Assembly: GCF_022761115.1 (NCBI RefSeq)
Contig: NZ_JAKWJS010000001.1
Span: forward strand, 496,001-560,000
Source of the DNA: Dyella sp. RRB7
GTDB lineage: Bacteria > Pseudomonadota > Gammaproteobacteria > Xanthomonadales > Rhodanobacteraceae
Direction: 5' to 3'
Length of the DNA stretch: 64,000 bases
A program made the position numbers and the translations under genes. The notes under the pieces are model-generated. The model worked only from the letters and a program-made list of their open reading frames with translations, did not search any database and had not been told where the DNA came from. Positions 54,181 through 64,000 of this stretch are shown in pieces. The first letter of the stretch is position 1. Every line of letters begins with the position of its first letter.

Positions 54181-54723
54181 TCAGAACGGAATATCGTCGT
54201 CGTCGAAGCTGTTGTTCTGCACCGGCGGCGGCGCGGACTGGCGCTGCTGCTGACCGCCGTAGTTGTCGCTGCCACGGGACTGGCCGCCGCCGTAGCCGCC
54301 GCCAGCCTGGCGCTGTTGACCACCACCGCCACCCTGCGAACGCTGGAAGCCGCCACCACCGCCACCACCCGCGCCGGCGCCTTCGGAGCCGCCGCCGAGC
54401 ATCTGCATTTCGTTGGCGATGATGTCGGTGCTGAAGCGCTCGACGCCGTCCTTGTCGGTGTACTTGTCGGTGCGCAGCGAGCCTTCGATATACACCTGGC
54501 GACCCTTCTTCAGGTATTCGCCGGCGATTTCAGCCAGGCGGCCGAACAGCTTCACGCGATGCCACTCGGTGCGTTCCTGCTTTTCGCCGCTCTGCTTGTC
54601 GGTCCAGTTTTCGGACGTCGCGATGCGCAGGCTGGTGATGGCCGTGCCATTGCCGGTGTAGCGGGTTTCCGGATCGGCGCCGAGATTGCCGACGATGATG
54701 ACTTTGTTGATACCACGTGCCAT
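54181..54723 (-). CDS. ssb: Single-stranded DNA-binding protein
   Basis: Homotetrameric SSB of 180 residues for replication and repair. The OB fold spans residues about 1-110 ([54 protein letters not shown]). A Gly/Gln-rich linker follows, and the acidic tip DDDIPF binds partner proteins. The linker contains long runs of glycine codons, prone to length change. It is a single gene; its promoter should lie in the 233-bp region upstream, which holds no gene. Confidence 0.97.
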   Translation of the reverse strand: MARGINKVIIVGNLGADPETRYTGNGTAITSLRIATSENWTDKQSGEKQERTEWHRVKLFGRLAEIAGEYLKKGRQVYIEGSLRTDKYTDKDGVERFSTDIIANEMQMLGGGSEGAGAGGGGGGGFQRSQGGGGGQQRQAGGGYGGGQSRGSDNYGGQQQRQSAPPPVQNNSFDDDDIPF

Positions 54724-54956
54724 GGATGGATGTCCTCTGGGAGCCGGCGCTGCGTTCTGGGGCTGTCAGCACCGGGATGTTGAACAGGTGGGCATCATAC
54801 CCTTGGGGACCGGCTCGAAAACAGGATTGACCTGCGTCCTGAACCGGTGAGTCCGTTCCGCCGCCGCCCATTCCCGCTGTCCGGAGTGGACGAAAAACGT
54901 CAAGGAATCAGACCACTACTGACTCTCAGCGGTTGAGATGCGCCTGAAAAGACGGC

Positions 54957-55652
54957 TCAAACGCCGCTGATAAAGCGGTACCCCACCCCAGGCTCGGTCT
55001 TGAGCCAGCGCGGGGTGGTCGGGTCGTCGCCCAGCTTCTGGCGCAGCTTGCCCACCACGATGCGCAGGTAATGGCTGTCGTGGGTATGGGTGGCGCCCCA
55101 GATATCGCGGAGCAGCTGCTGCTGGGTCACCACGCGGCCCGCATGGCGCAGCAGCATGGCCAGCACGGCGTATTCCTTGCGGGTGAGCGCCAAGGGCGCG
55201 CCATCCAATATGACCTCGCGACGGGCCAGGTCGATGACCAGCTGGCCATCGTCGTAGCGCTGCGGCGCTTCCGGTTCGCCGGGGCGAGTGCGCAGCAAGG
55301 CACGCAAGCGCGCCATCAGCTCCTGGATGCCGAACGGCTTGGTCACATAATCATTGGCGCCGGCATCCAGCGCCTTCACCTTCTCGCTCTCGGCATCGCG
55401 TACCGACAGCATCAGCACCGGCACCTGGCTCCACTGGCGCAACTCGGCCAGCACGTCGTGGCCTTCGCGATCGGGCAGGCCGATATCCAGGATCACCAGA
55501 TCGGGCGAGCGCGTGGCGGCCAACGCCAGGCCCTCGCCGCCGGTGGCCGCCAGTAGTACCTCATAGCCTTCGGCGCGCAGGCCGATGTCGAGGAACTTGC
55601 GGATCTGCGCCTCGTCATCGATGACCAGGACGCAGGGGGAAGCGGCTGTCAT
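54957..55652 (-). CDS. kdpE: KdpE response regulator
   Basis: OmpR-class response regulator of 231 residues controlling the kdp potassium-uptake operon. The receiver has Asp56 (LVILDIGLPD) and VTKPFG, and the C-terminal winged helix (PLALTRKEYAVLAMLLRHAG to EPGVGYRFI) is typical for KdpE. It overlaps the kdpD stop by 4 bases (ATGA). It is the last gene of the operon; no clear terminator was seen after it. Confidence 0.95.
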   Translation of the reverse strand: MTAASPCVLVIDDEAQIRKFLDIGLRAEGYEVLLAATGGEGLALAATRSPDLVILDIGLPDREGHDVLAELRQWSQVPVLMLSVRDAESEKVKALDAGANDYVTKPFGIQELMARLRALLRTRPGEPEAPQRYDDGQLVIDLARREVILDGAPLALTRKEYAVLAMLLRHAGRVVTQQQLLRDIWGATHTHDSHYLRIVVGKLRQKLGDDPTTPRWLKTEPGVGYRFISGV

Positions 55653-58315
55653 GCGGGGTTGTCGGGCGGCGCCGGTAGCGGCAAGGTGATGCGAATGGTG
55701 GTGCCTGTGCCTTCGCCCGGCAAGGCCTCCACGCTGCCGCCATGGGCGCCGATCATACCGCGGCAGATGGCCAGCCCCAGGCCGGTGCCCTGTGGCGCCC
55801 GATCGCCGCGCGATACCGAATAGAACATGTCGAAGATGCGCGCCCGCTCATCCTCGGGGATGCCGGGGCCGCGATCGGTGACATCGATCTGTACCTGTTC
55901 GCCCCTGGTGCGCACCACCACGCGCACCGGCTCGCCCGGCGGCGAGAAGCGCGCGGCGTTCTCCAGGATGTTGAACAGCGCCTGCTCGATCAAGGCCGGA
56001 TGCACGTACAGCAGCAACGTACCCTGTGGCAGCACGGTATCCAGCTTCAGGTCCGGGAACAGCTTGCGCAGTCGCGTGGTGGATGCGGCGACGATTTCGG
56101 CCACGTCGGTCCAGTCACGATTGAGCTTGAGCGTGCCGTGGCCCAGGCGCGTCATGTCCAGCAGGTTCTGGATGTAACGGTCCAGCCGCTGGCCTTCGCC
56201 GAGGATGGCTTCCAGCAGTTCGCGACGCTCGCCGGCGGGTAGCTGGTCGCCATAGCTGGCCAGCGTGCCTGCCGAGCCGATCATCGAGGCCAGCGGCGAG
56301 CGCAGGTCGTGCGACACGGAGGACAGCAGCGCGTTGCGAAGCCGCTCGGTTTCGCCCTGCACGCGCGCGCCTTCCAGCTCTTCGGCGAGGCGGGCGCGCT
56401 GCAGCGCCTGACCAATATCCTGCACCATCGCCAGCGCGAGGCTGCGCTCATCCGGCGCGGGCTCGCCCTGCCCCTGCGGAAAGCGCAGGGCGGCCACGCC
56501 AAGCTGATTGTCTTCACTGCCCAATGGCAACACCCAGCACGGCGCCGCATTCAGCGTATCGGTGTGGCGCCCCGCCTGCTCGGCATGCTGCTCGCTCCAG
56601 GTAGAGGCGGCGAAGTCCTGCGTGGTCAACGGGAAATCGCGCGGCGACGACGCCACCACGCGCAGCACCTGGCTGGCATCGCGCGCCAGGATCGCCGCGT
56701 CGCAATGCAGGGCATGCGCCAGCGCCGCCGCCCCCACCGCGCGGATGCCGGCGGCATCGGTGCTGGTGGACAGGCGCTGCCCCAAGGCCAGCAAGGCGCG
56801 TGCATGCGCATGCGCCGCGCGCATGGATTCCACCTGGCTGGCGAGCTGGGTGGCCAAGCGGCTGCATACGAGGGCGGCCACCAGGAACAGGCACACGGCC
56901 AACACGTCGTCGAAGTTGGAAATGGCCAGCGTGTAGCGCGGCGGTGCGAAGAAAAAGTTGTAGCCGAGGAAACACACGATGGCGGTATACACGGCCACCG
57001 CCATGCGCGTACGCACCGCCACCACCAGCACCGCGGTGAGGAAGATCAGCGAGAGATTGGCCACCGACAGGTAACGGTCGGCAATAAAGGACAGGCCAAA
57101 GGCCACCAGCGTGGCAAGCGTGGCGTAGACGTATTCGCCAGGCCGTCCCGGGCCACCCGGCATGCGCAATCGCAAGCGCGACTTCGCCCGCTCGGCGGGT
57201 GTGGCGATGATGGTCAGTTCCAGATGCGCGCCGCGACGCAGCAGCAACTGCGTCAGCGATCGTCCCAGCATGCGCGCCAATGGCCGTTCGCGCGTGCGGC
57301 CGAGGATGATCTGGCCAATGCCCTCGCGGTCGGCATGGGCGATCAGTTCATCGGCAACGGCATGGCCGCGCAGCACCACGGTGTCGCCGCCCAGCCGACG
57401 CGCCAGCCGCATGGCCGAATCCAGGCGCTCGCGCCGGGCCTTGTCCAGCGTGCTGCCGGTGTCGACGAAGGCCACGCTCCACGGCGCCCCTCGCCGCTCG
57501 GCGATGCGACGCGCCACGCGCACCAGGTACTCGCTCTGCGAGTGGCCATCGATGGCTGCCAGCACCCGGCGACGTACCGGCATGACACCACCGCGCGCCA
57601 GCATGTGTTCGCGCAGGTCGCTGTCCACATGGCCGGCCACGGTATCCACCGCCAGCTCGCGCAGCGCGACGAGGTTGGTGGGTGAGAAGAACGCATCGAG
57701 CGCGGCAGCTGCCGTTTCCGGCACATAGACCTTGCCCTGCTTGAGGCGCTGGATCAGTTCGCGCGGCGGCAGATCCACCAGCACGATGTCGCGGGCACGG
57801 TCGAGGAAGGCATCGGGCACCGTCTCGCGCACCGTTACATTGGTGATGCGCCGCACCTGGTCGTTGAGGCTTTCCAGGTGCTGCACGTTGAGCGCGGTGT
57901 AGACCTCGATGCCGGCGTCCAGCAACTCGGTGATGTCCTGCCAGCGCCGCTCGTGACGGCCACCGGGCAAGTTGGTGTGCGCCAGCTCGTCCACCAGGAT
58001 CACGTCCGGATGCCGCCGCAACGCGGCATCCAGATCGAACTCGGTGAAGTCGCGGCCGCGATAGTTCACCGTCCGGCGCGGCAGCTGCTCCAGCCCTTCC
58101 AGCAGCGCCGCCGTTTCGGGCCGGCCATGGGTTTCCACCAGGCCGACCACGACATCCACGCCCTGCCGCTTCAGCTCGCGCGCAGCCGACAGCATGGCGT
58201 AGGTCTTGCCCACGCCGGGAGCCGCACCCAGGAAAATCTTGAGGCGCCGGCTGCGCTCCTCCTGCACGGTATCGAGCAAGGCGTCGGCGCGAGCTTCGCG
58301 GGAAGGTTCAGACAT
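55649..58315 (-). CDS. kdpD: KdpD sensor kinase
   Basis: Potassium/turgor sensor kinase of 888 residues. Order: KdpD domain with Walker A (FLGAAPGVGKTYAML) and VDELAHTN, a universal-stress-protein domain (about residues 245-370, RRRVLAAIDGHSQSEYLVRV), four membrane helices (about 395-500), a GAF-like domain, HisKA with the phospho-His in SVSHDLRSPLASM (about residue 665) and HATPase (LFNILENAARFS, GTGLGLAICRG). The length is normal. It starts 51 bases after kdpC. Confidence 0.96.
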   Translation of the reverse strand: MSEPSREARADALLDTVQEERSRRLKIFLGAAPGVGKTYAMLSAARELKRQGVDVVVGLVETHGRPETAALLEGLEQLPRRTVNYRGRDFTEFDLDAALRRHPDVILVDELAHTNLPGGRHERRWQDITELLDAGIEVYTALNVQHLESLNDQVRRITNVTVRETVPDAFLDRARDIVLVDLPPRELIQRLKQGKVYVPETAAAALDAFFSPTNLVALRELAVDTVAGHVDSDLREHMLARGGVMPVRRRVLAAIDGHSQSEYLVRVARRIAERRGAPWSVAFVDTGSTLDKARRERLDSAMRLARRLGGDTVVLRGHAVADELIAHADREGIGQIILGRTRERPLARMLGRSLTQLLLRRGAHLELTIIATPAERAKSRLRLRMPGGPGRPGEYVYATLATLVAFGLSFIADRYLSVANLSLIFLTAVLVVAVRTRMAVAVYTAIVCFLGYNFFFAPPRYTLAISNFDDVLAVCLFLVAALVCSRLATQLASQVESMRAAHAHARALLALGQRLSTSTDAAGIRAVGAAALAHALHCDAAILARDASQVLRVVASSPRDFPLTTQDFAASTWSEQHAEQAGRHTDTLNAAPCWVLPLGSEDNQLGVAALRFPQGQGEPAPDERSLALAMVQDIGQALQRARLAEELEGARVQGETERLRNALLSSVSHDLRSPLASMIGSAGTLASYGDQLPAGERRELLEAILGEGQRLDRYIQNLLDMTRLGHGTLKLNRDWTDVAEIVAASTTRLRKLFPDLKLDTVLPQGTLLLYVHPALIEQALFNILENAARFSPPGEPVRVVVRTRGEQVQIDVTDRGPGIPEDERARIFDMFYSVSRGDRAPQGTGLGLAICRGMIGAHGGSVEALPGEGTGTTIRITLPLPAPPDNPA

Positions 58316-58366
58316 GCGGACCGTGCCGTGGGTGAATGGCCACTAGATTAGCGCCTGCTCCATGTC

Positions 58367-58936
58367 TCAATGGCCATCCAGCGCCAGATTGAGTTTGAGT
58401 ACATTGACCCGCGGCTCGCCCAGCAGGCCAAACTGACGGCCACTGGTGGCCATGCTGACCATGGCCTGCACCTGCGCCACGCTCAGGCCACGCGCCTTGG
58501 CCACCCGCGACACCTGGTAGGCCGCGGCGGCGGGCGAGATCTCCGGGTCCAGTCCGCTGCCCGAGGCCGTGACCAGATCCACCGGTACCGGCGCGGTATT
58601 GCCCGGATCGGCGGCACGCAGTGCGTCGATCCGTTGCTTCACCGCCTCGGTAAGCGCCGGATTGGTCGGCCCCAGGTTGCTACCGTTGGAATTGATGCCG
58701 TTGTACGCCTGCGGCGTCGTGGCCGACGGGCGGCCCCAGAAATACTTCGGATCGGTGAACGACTGGCCGATCAGCGTGGAGCCGATTGGCTTGCCGTCCT
58801 TCTCGATCAGGCTGCCGTTCGCCTGCGAAGGGAACAGCACCTGGGCCAGCCCGGTGACCACCAGCGGGTAGGCGATGCCGGTGATCACCGTCATCATCAG
58901 CAGCATCACCGCCGCGTTGCGCAAGAGCCTGCTCAT
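58367..58936 (-). CDS. kdpC: KdpC, potassium-transporting ATPase subunit C
   Basis: Accessory subunit of the KdpFABC potassium pump, 189 residues, with one N-terminal membrane helix ([20 protein letters not shown]) and a periplasmic domain. Conserved pieces [20 protein letters not shown] and [18 protein letters not shown] are present. The ATG at 58936 replaces an upstream GTG-like start in the open frame. It lies 10 bases after an outer-membrane protein gene that separates it from kdpB. Confidence 0.95.
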   Translation of the reverse strand: MSRLLRNAAVMLLMMTVITGIAYPLVVTGLAQVLFPSQANGSLIEKDGKPIGSTLIGQSFTDPKYFWGRPSATTPQAYNGINSNGSNLGPTNPALTEAVKQRIDALRAADPGNTAPVPVDLVTASGSGLDPEISPAAAAYQVSRVAKARGLSVAQVQAMVSMATSGRQFGLLGEPRVNVLKLNLALDGH

Positions 58937-58946
58937 GTCATGAACC

Positions 58947-60470
58947 TCAATAGTGAAGGATCGCGTCAACCAGCGCGGTCGTCTGATGGTTCTTCGTGCC
59001 GCCGTTGTAGGCCGGGAAATCGTAGGCGTGCTCGTAGCGAAGTTCCGGACGGATTTCCAGGTCCGGCGATACCCAGTGCGTCATGCCAATCGTGTGGCTG
59101 GAGTAGCGCGTGGCATAGCCGGTGCGCTGGCCCTGCTCATCGTTATAGAACTCGTTGCGGATCGACATCATGTTGGTCGGATTGAGTTCGATGTTGAAGT
59201 AATTGACGATGCCGAACGCGGGGTTGTGGCCAAGCGGAAAACTCGGCGCCTCGCCCAGCGGATAGCCCGGCACGCCGGTAGGCGCCTGGGATTGCCCGGG
59301 TCCGGTGGCCAGCGACTGGTCACGCACATAGATGCGATAGGCCTCGGTCAGCATGTGCACGGTAGGCGTGAAACGATGCCCCCAGGTGAGCACGAACTCC
59401 TGCAGATTGTTGTAGGTCTGCTTGTCATGGTTATACGACTCGATGCAGGGATAGAGCATGTCGTCGTTGGACTTGGACACCCAGCGCACGCACGCCTGGC
59501 CACTCAAGCGGCTGGTGCTATCCCATACCGCCGAGTCGTCACCGCCATGCAGGCCAAGCTGCAGCGTCCATTGATCGCTTAGCTTGGTCGTCGTAATGAC
59601 GCCCATGTTCGTATAGGCATCGACGGTGTAGAGAATCGAGTGCGTCAGCAGATAGTTGTTCGGGGCAAACTGCGCCTCGATATCGGGCAACGACAAATAG
59701 CGACCCGCCGTGATCACCATGCCCTGGGCCACCCAGGGAATGTACAGGTCAACATACGCAATCATTGGATCATTGCCGTAGATCTTGCCGTTCAACGCGC
59801 TGTTCGGCCTGGGGTTGTTGAGCAGCTGATCGCTGGTCACGCCCTTCATGGTCGTGTAGTGATAGTCGTAGCCGTACAGGTCATCGAAATGGAAGCCCCA
59901 ATCGATGTGATCTGTCTGCACCGTGTCGGGAAGTCGCTCGATGCGGAACAGAAATTGATCGAACTCCACGCGATTGGGGCGCGTCGCGTAGGACAGCGGA
60001 TAGTTGGTACGGCTTGATGTGCTCAGGTTGGCCGAAGGGTTGATCCAACCATACGTCTCGATGCGATTGTCCTGCATCCAGTGGCCCAGCTTGGTGCAGG
60101 ACAGCGCCTTCTCCAGCGGATACTGCGAATTTTCGTTGGGTACACCGATCGGATAGTCGACGCCGCCGAGCTGCCACTCCGACGAAGGGAACGGCGGCGA
60201 GGAGAACGGCGAGTCCATGCCGCGGCGCGCCGGAGCCGGTGCATTCGGATCGGCCGGCTGCGCATCTTCGCGATAGGCGGCAGCCAGTCGCGAGAAGAAA
60301 CCCTGCGAACAATCACCGCTGCCAGCCACCGGGGCGGTGGGCGTGGCCTGGCCAAGGTCGGCGGCGGCCACGTCGGTCGTCGGCATCGCATCGCCGGTCG
60401 ACGCCACGGCTTCACCAGCCGGGGCCAGGGCAAGCAGCAGCGCGAGCGAAAGCATCTTCTTCGAAAGCAT
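58947..60470 (-). CDS. Outer-membrane beta-barrel protein inside the kdp operon
   Basis: Predicted outer-membrane porin-like protein of 507 residues. The signal peptide is [23 protein letters not shown], followed by an Ala/Pro-rich part, and then a barrel with many alternating strands ([51 protein letters not shown]). It ends in ALVDAILHY with a terminal aromatic. It is similar in form to the BBP2/DUF1597 outer-membrane group of unknown function. The AGGA site supports the ATG at 60470. Its place between kdpB and kdpC with short gaps suggests a pore for K+ entry across the outer membrane, an inference. Confidence 0.82.
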   Translation of the reverse strand: MLSKKMLSLALLLALAPAGEAVASTGDAMPTTDVAAADLGQATPTAPVAGSGDCSQGFFSRLAAAYREDAQPADPNAPAPARRGMDSPFSSPPFPSSEWQLGGVDYPIGVPNENSQYPLEKALSCTKLGHWMQDNRIETYGWINPSANLSTSSRTNYPLSYATRPNRVEFDQFLFRIERLPDTVQTDHIDWGFHFDDLYGYDYHYTTMKGVTSDQLLNNPRPNSALNGKIYGNDPMIAYVDLYIPWVAQGMVITAGRYLSLPDIEAQFAPNNYLLTHSILYTVDAYTNMGVITTTKLSDQWTLQLGLHGGDDSAVWDSTSRLSGQACVRWVSKSNDDMLYPCIESYNHDKQTYNNLQEFVLTWGHRFTPTVHMLTEAYRIYVRDQSLATGPGQSQAPTGVPGYPLGEAPSFPLGHNPAFGIVNYFNIELNPTNMMSIRNEFYNDEQGQRTGYATRYSSHTIGMTHWVSPDLEIRPELRYEHAYDFPAYNGGTKNHQTTALVDAILHY

Positions 60471-60550
60471 AGATAGTCCTGCAAACCGGCCCGGGGTGGA
60501 CCGTCCTTTTCTAGTGAGTGGTGGGGTGTCGATGCGCTCCGGCATCGACC

Positions 60551-60760
60551 TCAGATGCCGGCGTAACCGCCGAGCACGTAATCGTCTCGATCATCGCCAG
60601 GCGCTTCGCTGTCGTGCGGCACCGGGGTCGCCACCGGTGGACGCGGCGTCACCGGCAGCGCAATGACCACGGCGCAGTCCGAGCCGTCGGCGTATAGGCG
60701 CAGCTGCATGTCCGGATGCGTGTCGTCAGGCAGCGAAACAGAAAGCTTGAGCGTTTGCAT
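60551..60760 (-). CDS. Small 69-residue protein in the kdp operon
   Basis: Unrecognised small protein. The N terminus is strand-like (QTLKLSVSLPDDTHPDMQLR), and the second half is Pro/Asp-rich (PRPPVATPVPHDSEAPGDDR). The ATG has GGAG 5 bases upstream, and the gene fills the gap between kdpB (15 bases) and the outer-membrane gene, in the same direction, so it is probably real. It has no signal peptide or membrane helix. It is not KdpF, which is a hydrophobic peptide upstream of kdpA. Confidence 0.6.
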   Translation of the reverse strand: MQTLKLSVSLPDDTHPDMQLRLYADGSDCAVVIALPVTPRPPVATPVPHDSEAPGDDRDDYVLGGYAGI

Positions 60761-60775
60761 GACTCCAACCTCGCT

Positions 60776-62857
<2,082 letters not shown>

Positions 62858-62877
62858 GAATCAATGTCCCGTAGGCT

Positions 62878-64000
62878 TCAATGGGCCGACATCAGGTATT
62901 CGGCGATCGGCCCCAGCGCGAGCGCCGGGAGGAAGGTCAGCGCGCCCACCACGATCACCACGCAGGCCAGCAACGTGATGAACAGCGGCGTATGCGTAGG
63001 CAGCGTGCCGGCCGAGGGCGGCACGTGGCGCTTGGCGGCCAGCGAGCCGGCCATCGCCAGCATCGCGATCGCCAGCAGGAAGCGCGACCAGTACATGCAC
63101 ACCGCCAGCAGCACATTCCAGAACGGCGTGTTGGCCGACAGACCGCCAAACGCACTGCCGTTGTTGTTGGATGCGGACGAGACGGCGTAAAGCACTTCGC
63201 TGAAACCGTGCGCCCCGGGATTGGACACACCCGCCACACCTGCCGGCGAAATCACCGCAATGGCCGTGCAGATCACCACCAGCGCACAAGGCACCAGCAC
63301 GGCGAGGCTGGCCATCTTCATCTCATGCGCCTCGATCTTCTTGCCGAGGTACTCCGGCGTGCGCCCCACCATCAGGCCGGCGATGAACACCGCCACCACG
63401 GCGAAGGCGAGCATGCCGTACAAACCCGAACCGACGCCGCCGAAAACCACCTCGCCCAACTGGATCAGCCACATCGGCACCAGGCCGCCCAGTGGCGTCA
63501 GCGAGTCGTGCATGGCGTTCACCGCGCCGCACGAGGCCGCCGTGGTGATGGTGGCGAACAATCCACTCGCCGCGATGCCGAAGCGGGTTTCCTTGCCCTC
63601 CATGTTGCCGCCGGCCTGCAGTGCCGAGGCCGTCTGATCCACCGCTAGGCCATGCAACGCCGGGTTGCCGCCCTGTTCGGCGCCAATGGCGCAGTAGGCC
63701 AGCGGTACAAAAATCAGCAGCATGGTGGCGAGGATCGCCCACCCTTGCCGTCGGTCACCCACCATGCTGCCAAAGGTGTAGCAGAGCCCGCCGGGAATCA
63801 GGAAGATCGCCAGCATCTCGATGAAATTGCTGAAAGGCGTCGGGTTCTCGTAGGGGTGCGCGGAGTTCGCGTTGAAGAAGCCGCCACCATTGGTCCCCAG
63901 CTGCTTGATCGCGATCTGCGAGGCGGCCGGACCCATCGGCAAGGTCTGCGTGGTCACCTTCGACTCCTGCGTGACGTCGTTGCCCGCCGCATCCTTGAGC
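62878..64000 (-). CDS. kdpA: KdpA, potassium-binding subunit, C-terminal part (runs off the window)
   Basis: Channel-like K+-translocating subunit of KdpFABC. About 374 of roughly 560-590 codons are visible. Selectivity-filter-like repeats are seen at [20 protein letters not shown] and [20 protein letters not shown], and [20 protein letters not shown] is diagnostic. The frame is open to the window end, so the true start (and probable kdpF and the kdp promoter) lies beyond it. Confidence 0.96.
   Translation of the reverse strand, partial: LKDAAGNDVTQESKVTTQTLPMGPAASQIAIKQLGTNGGGFFNANSAHPYENPTPFSNFIEMLAIFLIPGGLCYTFGSMVGDRRQGWAILATMLLIFVPLAYCAIGAEQGGNPALHGLAVDQTASALQAGGNMEGKETRFGIAASGLFATITTAASCGAVNAMHDSLTPLGGLVPMWLIQLGEVVFGGVGSGLYGMLAFAVVAVFIAGLMVGRTPEYLGKKIEAHEMKMASLAVLVPCALVVICTAIAVISPAGVAGVSNPGAHGFSEVLYAVSSASNNNGSAFGGLSANTPFWNVLLAVCMYWSRFLLAIAMLAMAGSLAAKRHVPPSAGTLPTHTPLFITLLACVVIVVGALTFLPALALGPIAEYLMSAH

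Noticed and set aside
54181-54420. Glycine-codon repeat tract in ssb, considered as a possible tandem-repeat element
   Set aside because: It is the normal Gly-rich SSB linker ending in the conserved acidic tip, not a separate repeat.
56309-57685. Plus-strand frame of 458 codons opposite kdpD
   Set aside because: Antisense shadow of the sensor kinase.

Overview
The window looks like a chromosome segment of a GC-rich gammaproteobacterium of the Xanthomonadales, most likely Rhodanobacteraceae (Dyella, Luteibacter, Frateuria or Rhodanobacter type). This rests on base composition, Tat-exported glycoside hydrolases, TonB receptors, NodT-type efflux and a kdp operon; it is an inference, since there is no rRNA to confirm it. 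No tRNA, rRNA or CRISPR was seen.

Layout. (1) 1-11.0 kb: a mannoside-utilisation locus. A minus-strand operon encodes a GH2 beta-mannosidase, a GH125 alpha-mannosidase and a GH92 alpha-mannosidase (cut by the window start). It diverges from a plus-strand operon for a LacI regulator, a GluP/FucP-type sugar porter, a PfkB fructokinase and an AGE-family mannose isomerase. Together these would take mannosides to mannose, fructose and fructose-6-phosphate. (2) 11-16.4 kb: SDR oxidoreductase, DoxX protein, a DHA2 exporter with a divergent LysR regulator, and proline iminopeptidase. (3) 16.5-23.5 kb: TonB receptor, class A acid phosphatase and an OmpR-type two-component system, with a PmrA-like box in front of the receptor; then small genes (a basic protein, a DUF202 protein, a histidine phosphatase). 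(4) 23.7-28.3 kb: NAD formate dehydrogenase behind a frameshifted zinc-type alcohol dehydrogenase, a divergent AraC regulator, and an orphan IS3 orfA.

(5) 28.5-31.4 kb: lutABC lactate oxidation. (6) 32.1-38.1 kb: a TPR-LuxR regulator, then a bufferin (copper-binding RiPP) locus: precursor BufA, a strong hairpin, a MAPEG protein, the MNIO enzyme BufB, an unrecognised 326-residue protein, the partner BufC and a DoxX protein. (7) 38.4-43.0 kb: a ytcA-mdtNOP-like export operon. (8) 43.1-44.6 kb: a decayed cytochrome bo3 (cyo) operon in which the start of cyoB runs directly into the middle of cyoC. (9) 44.8-54.0 kb: CPA1 Na+/H+ antiporter, TetR and a divergent secreted hydrolase with paired operators, a small membrane protein, and a NodT-EmrA-EmrB tripartite pump diverging from a TetR gene across a perfect 22-bp palindrome. 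(10) 54.2-64 kb: ssb, then a kdp operon in the order kdpA (cut by the window end), kdpB, a 69-codon ORF, an outer-membrane beta-barrel gene, kdpC, kdpD, kdpE.

The least ordinary parts are the expanded bufferin locus, the cyo deletion remnant, the extra outer-membrane gene inside kdp, the roughly 145-residue insert in the sugar porter, and several operator pairs that fit their neighbouring regulators. Most long ORFs opposite known genes are GC-driven shadows and were left out.
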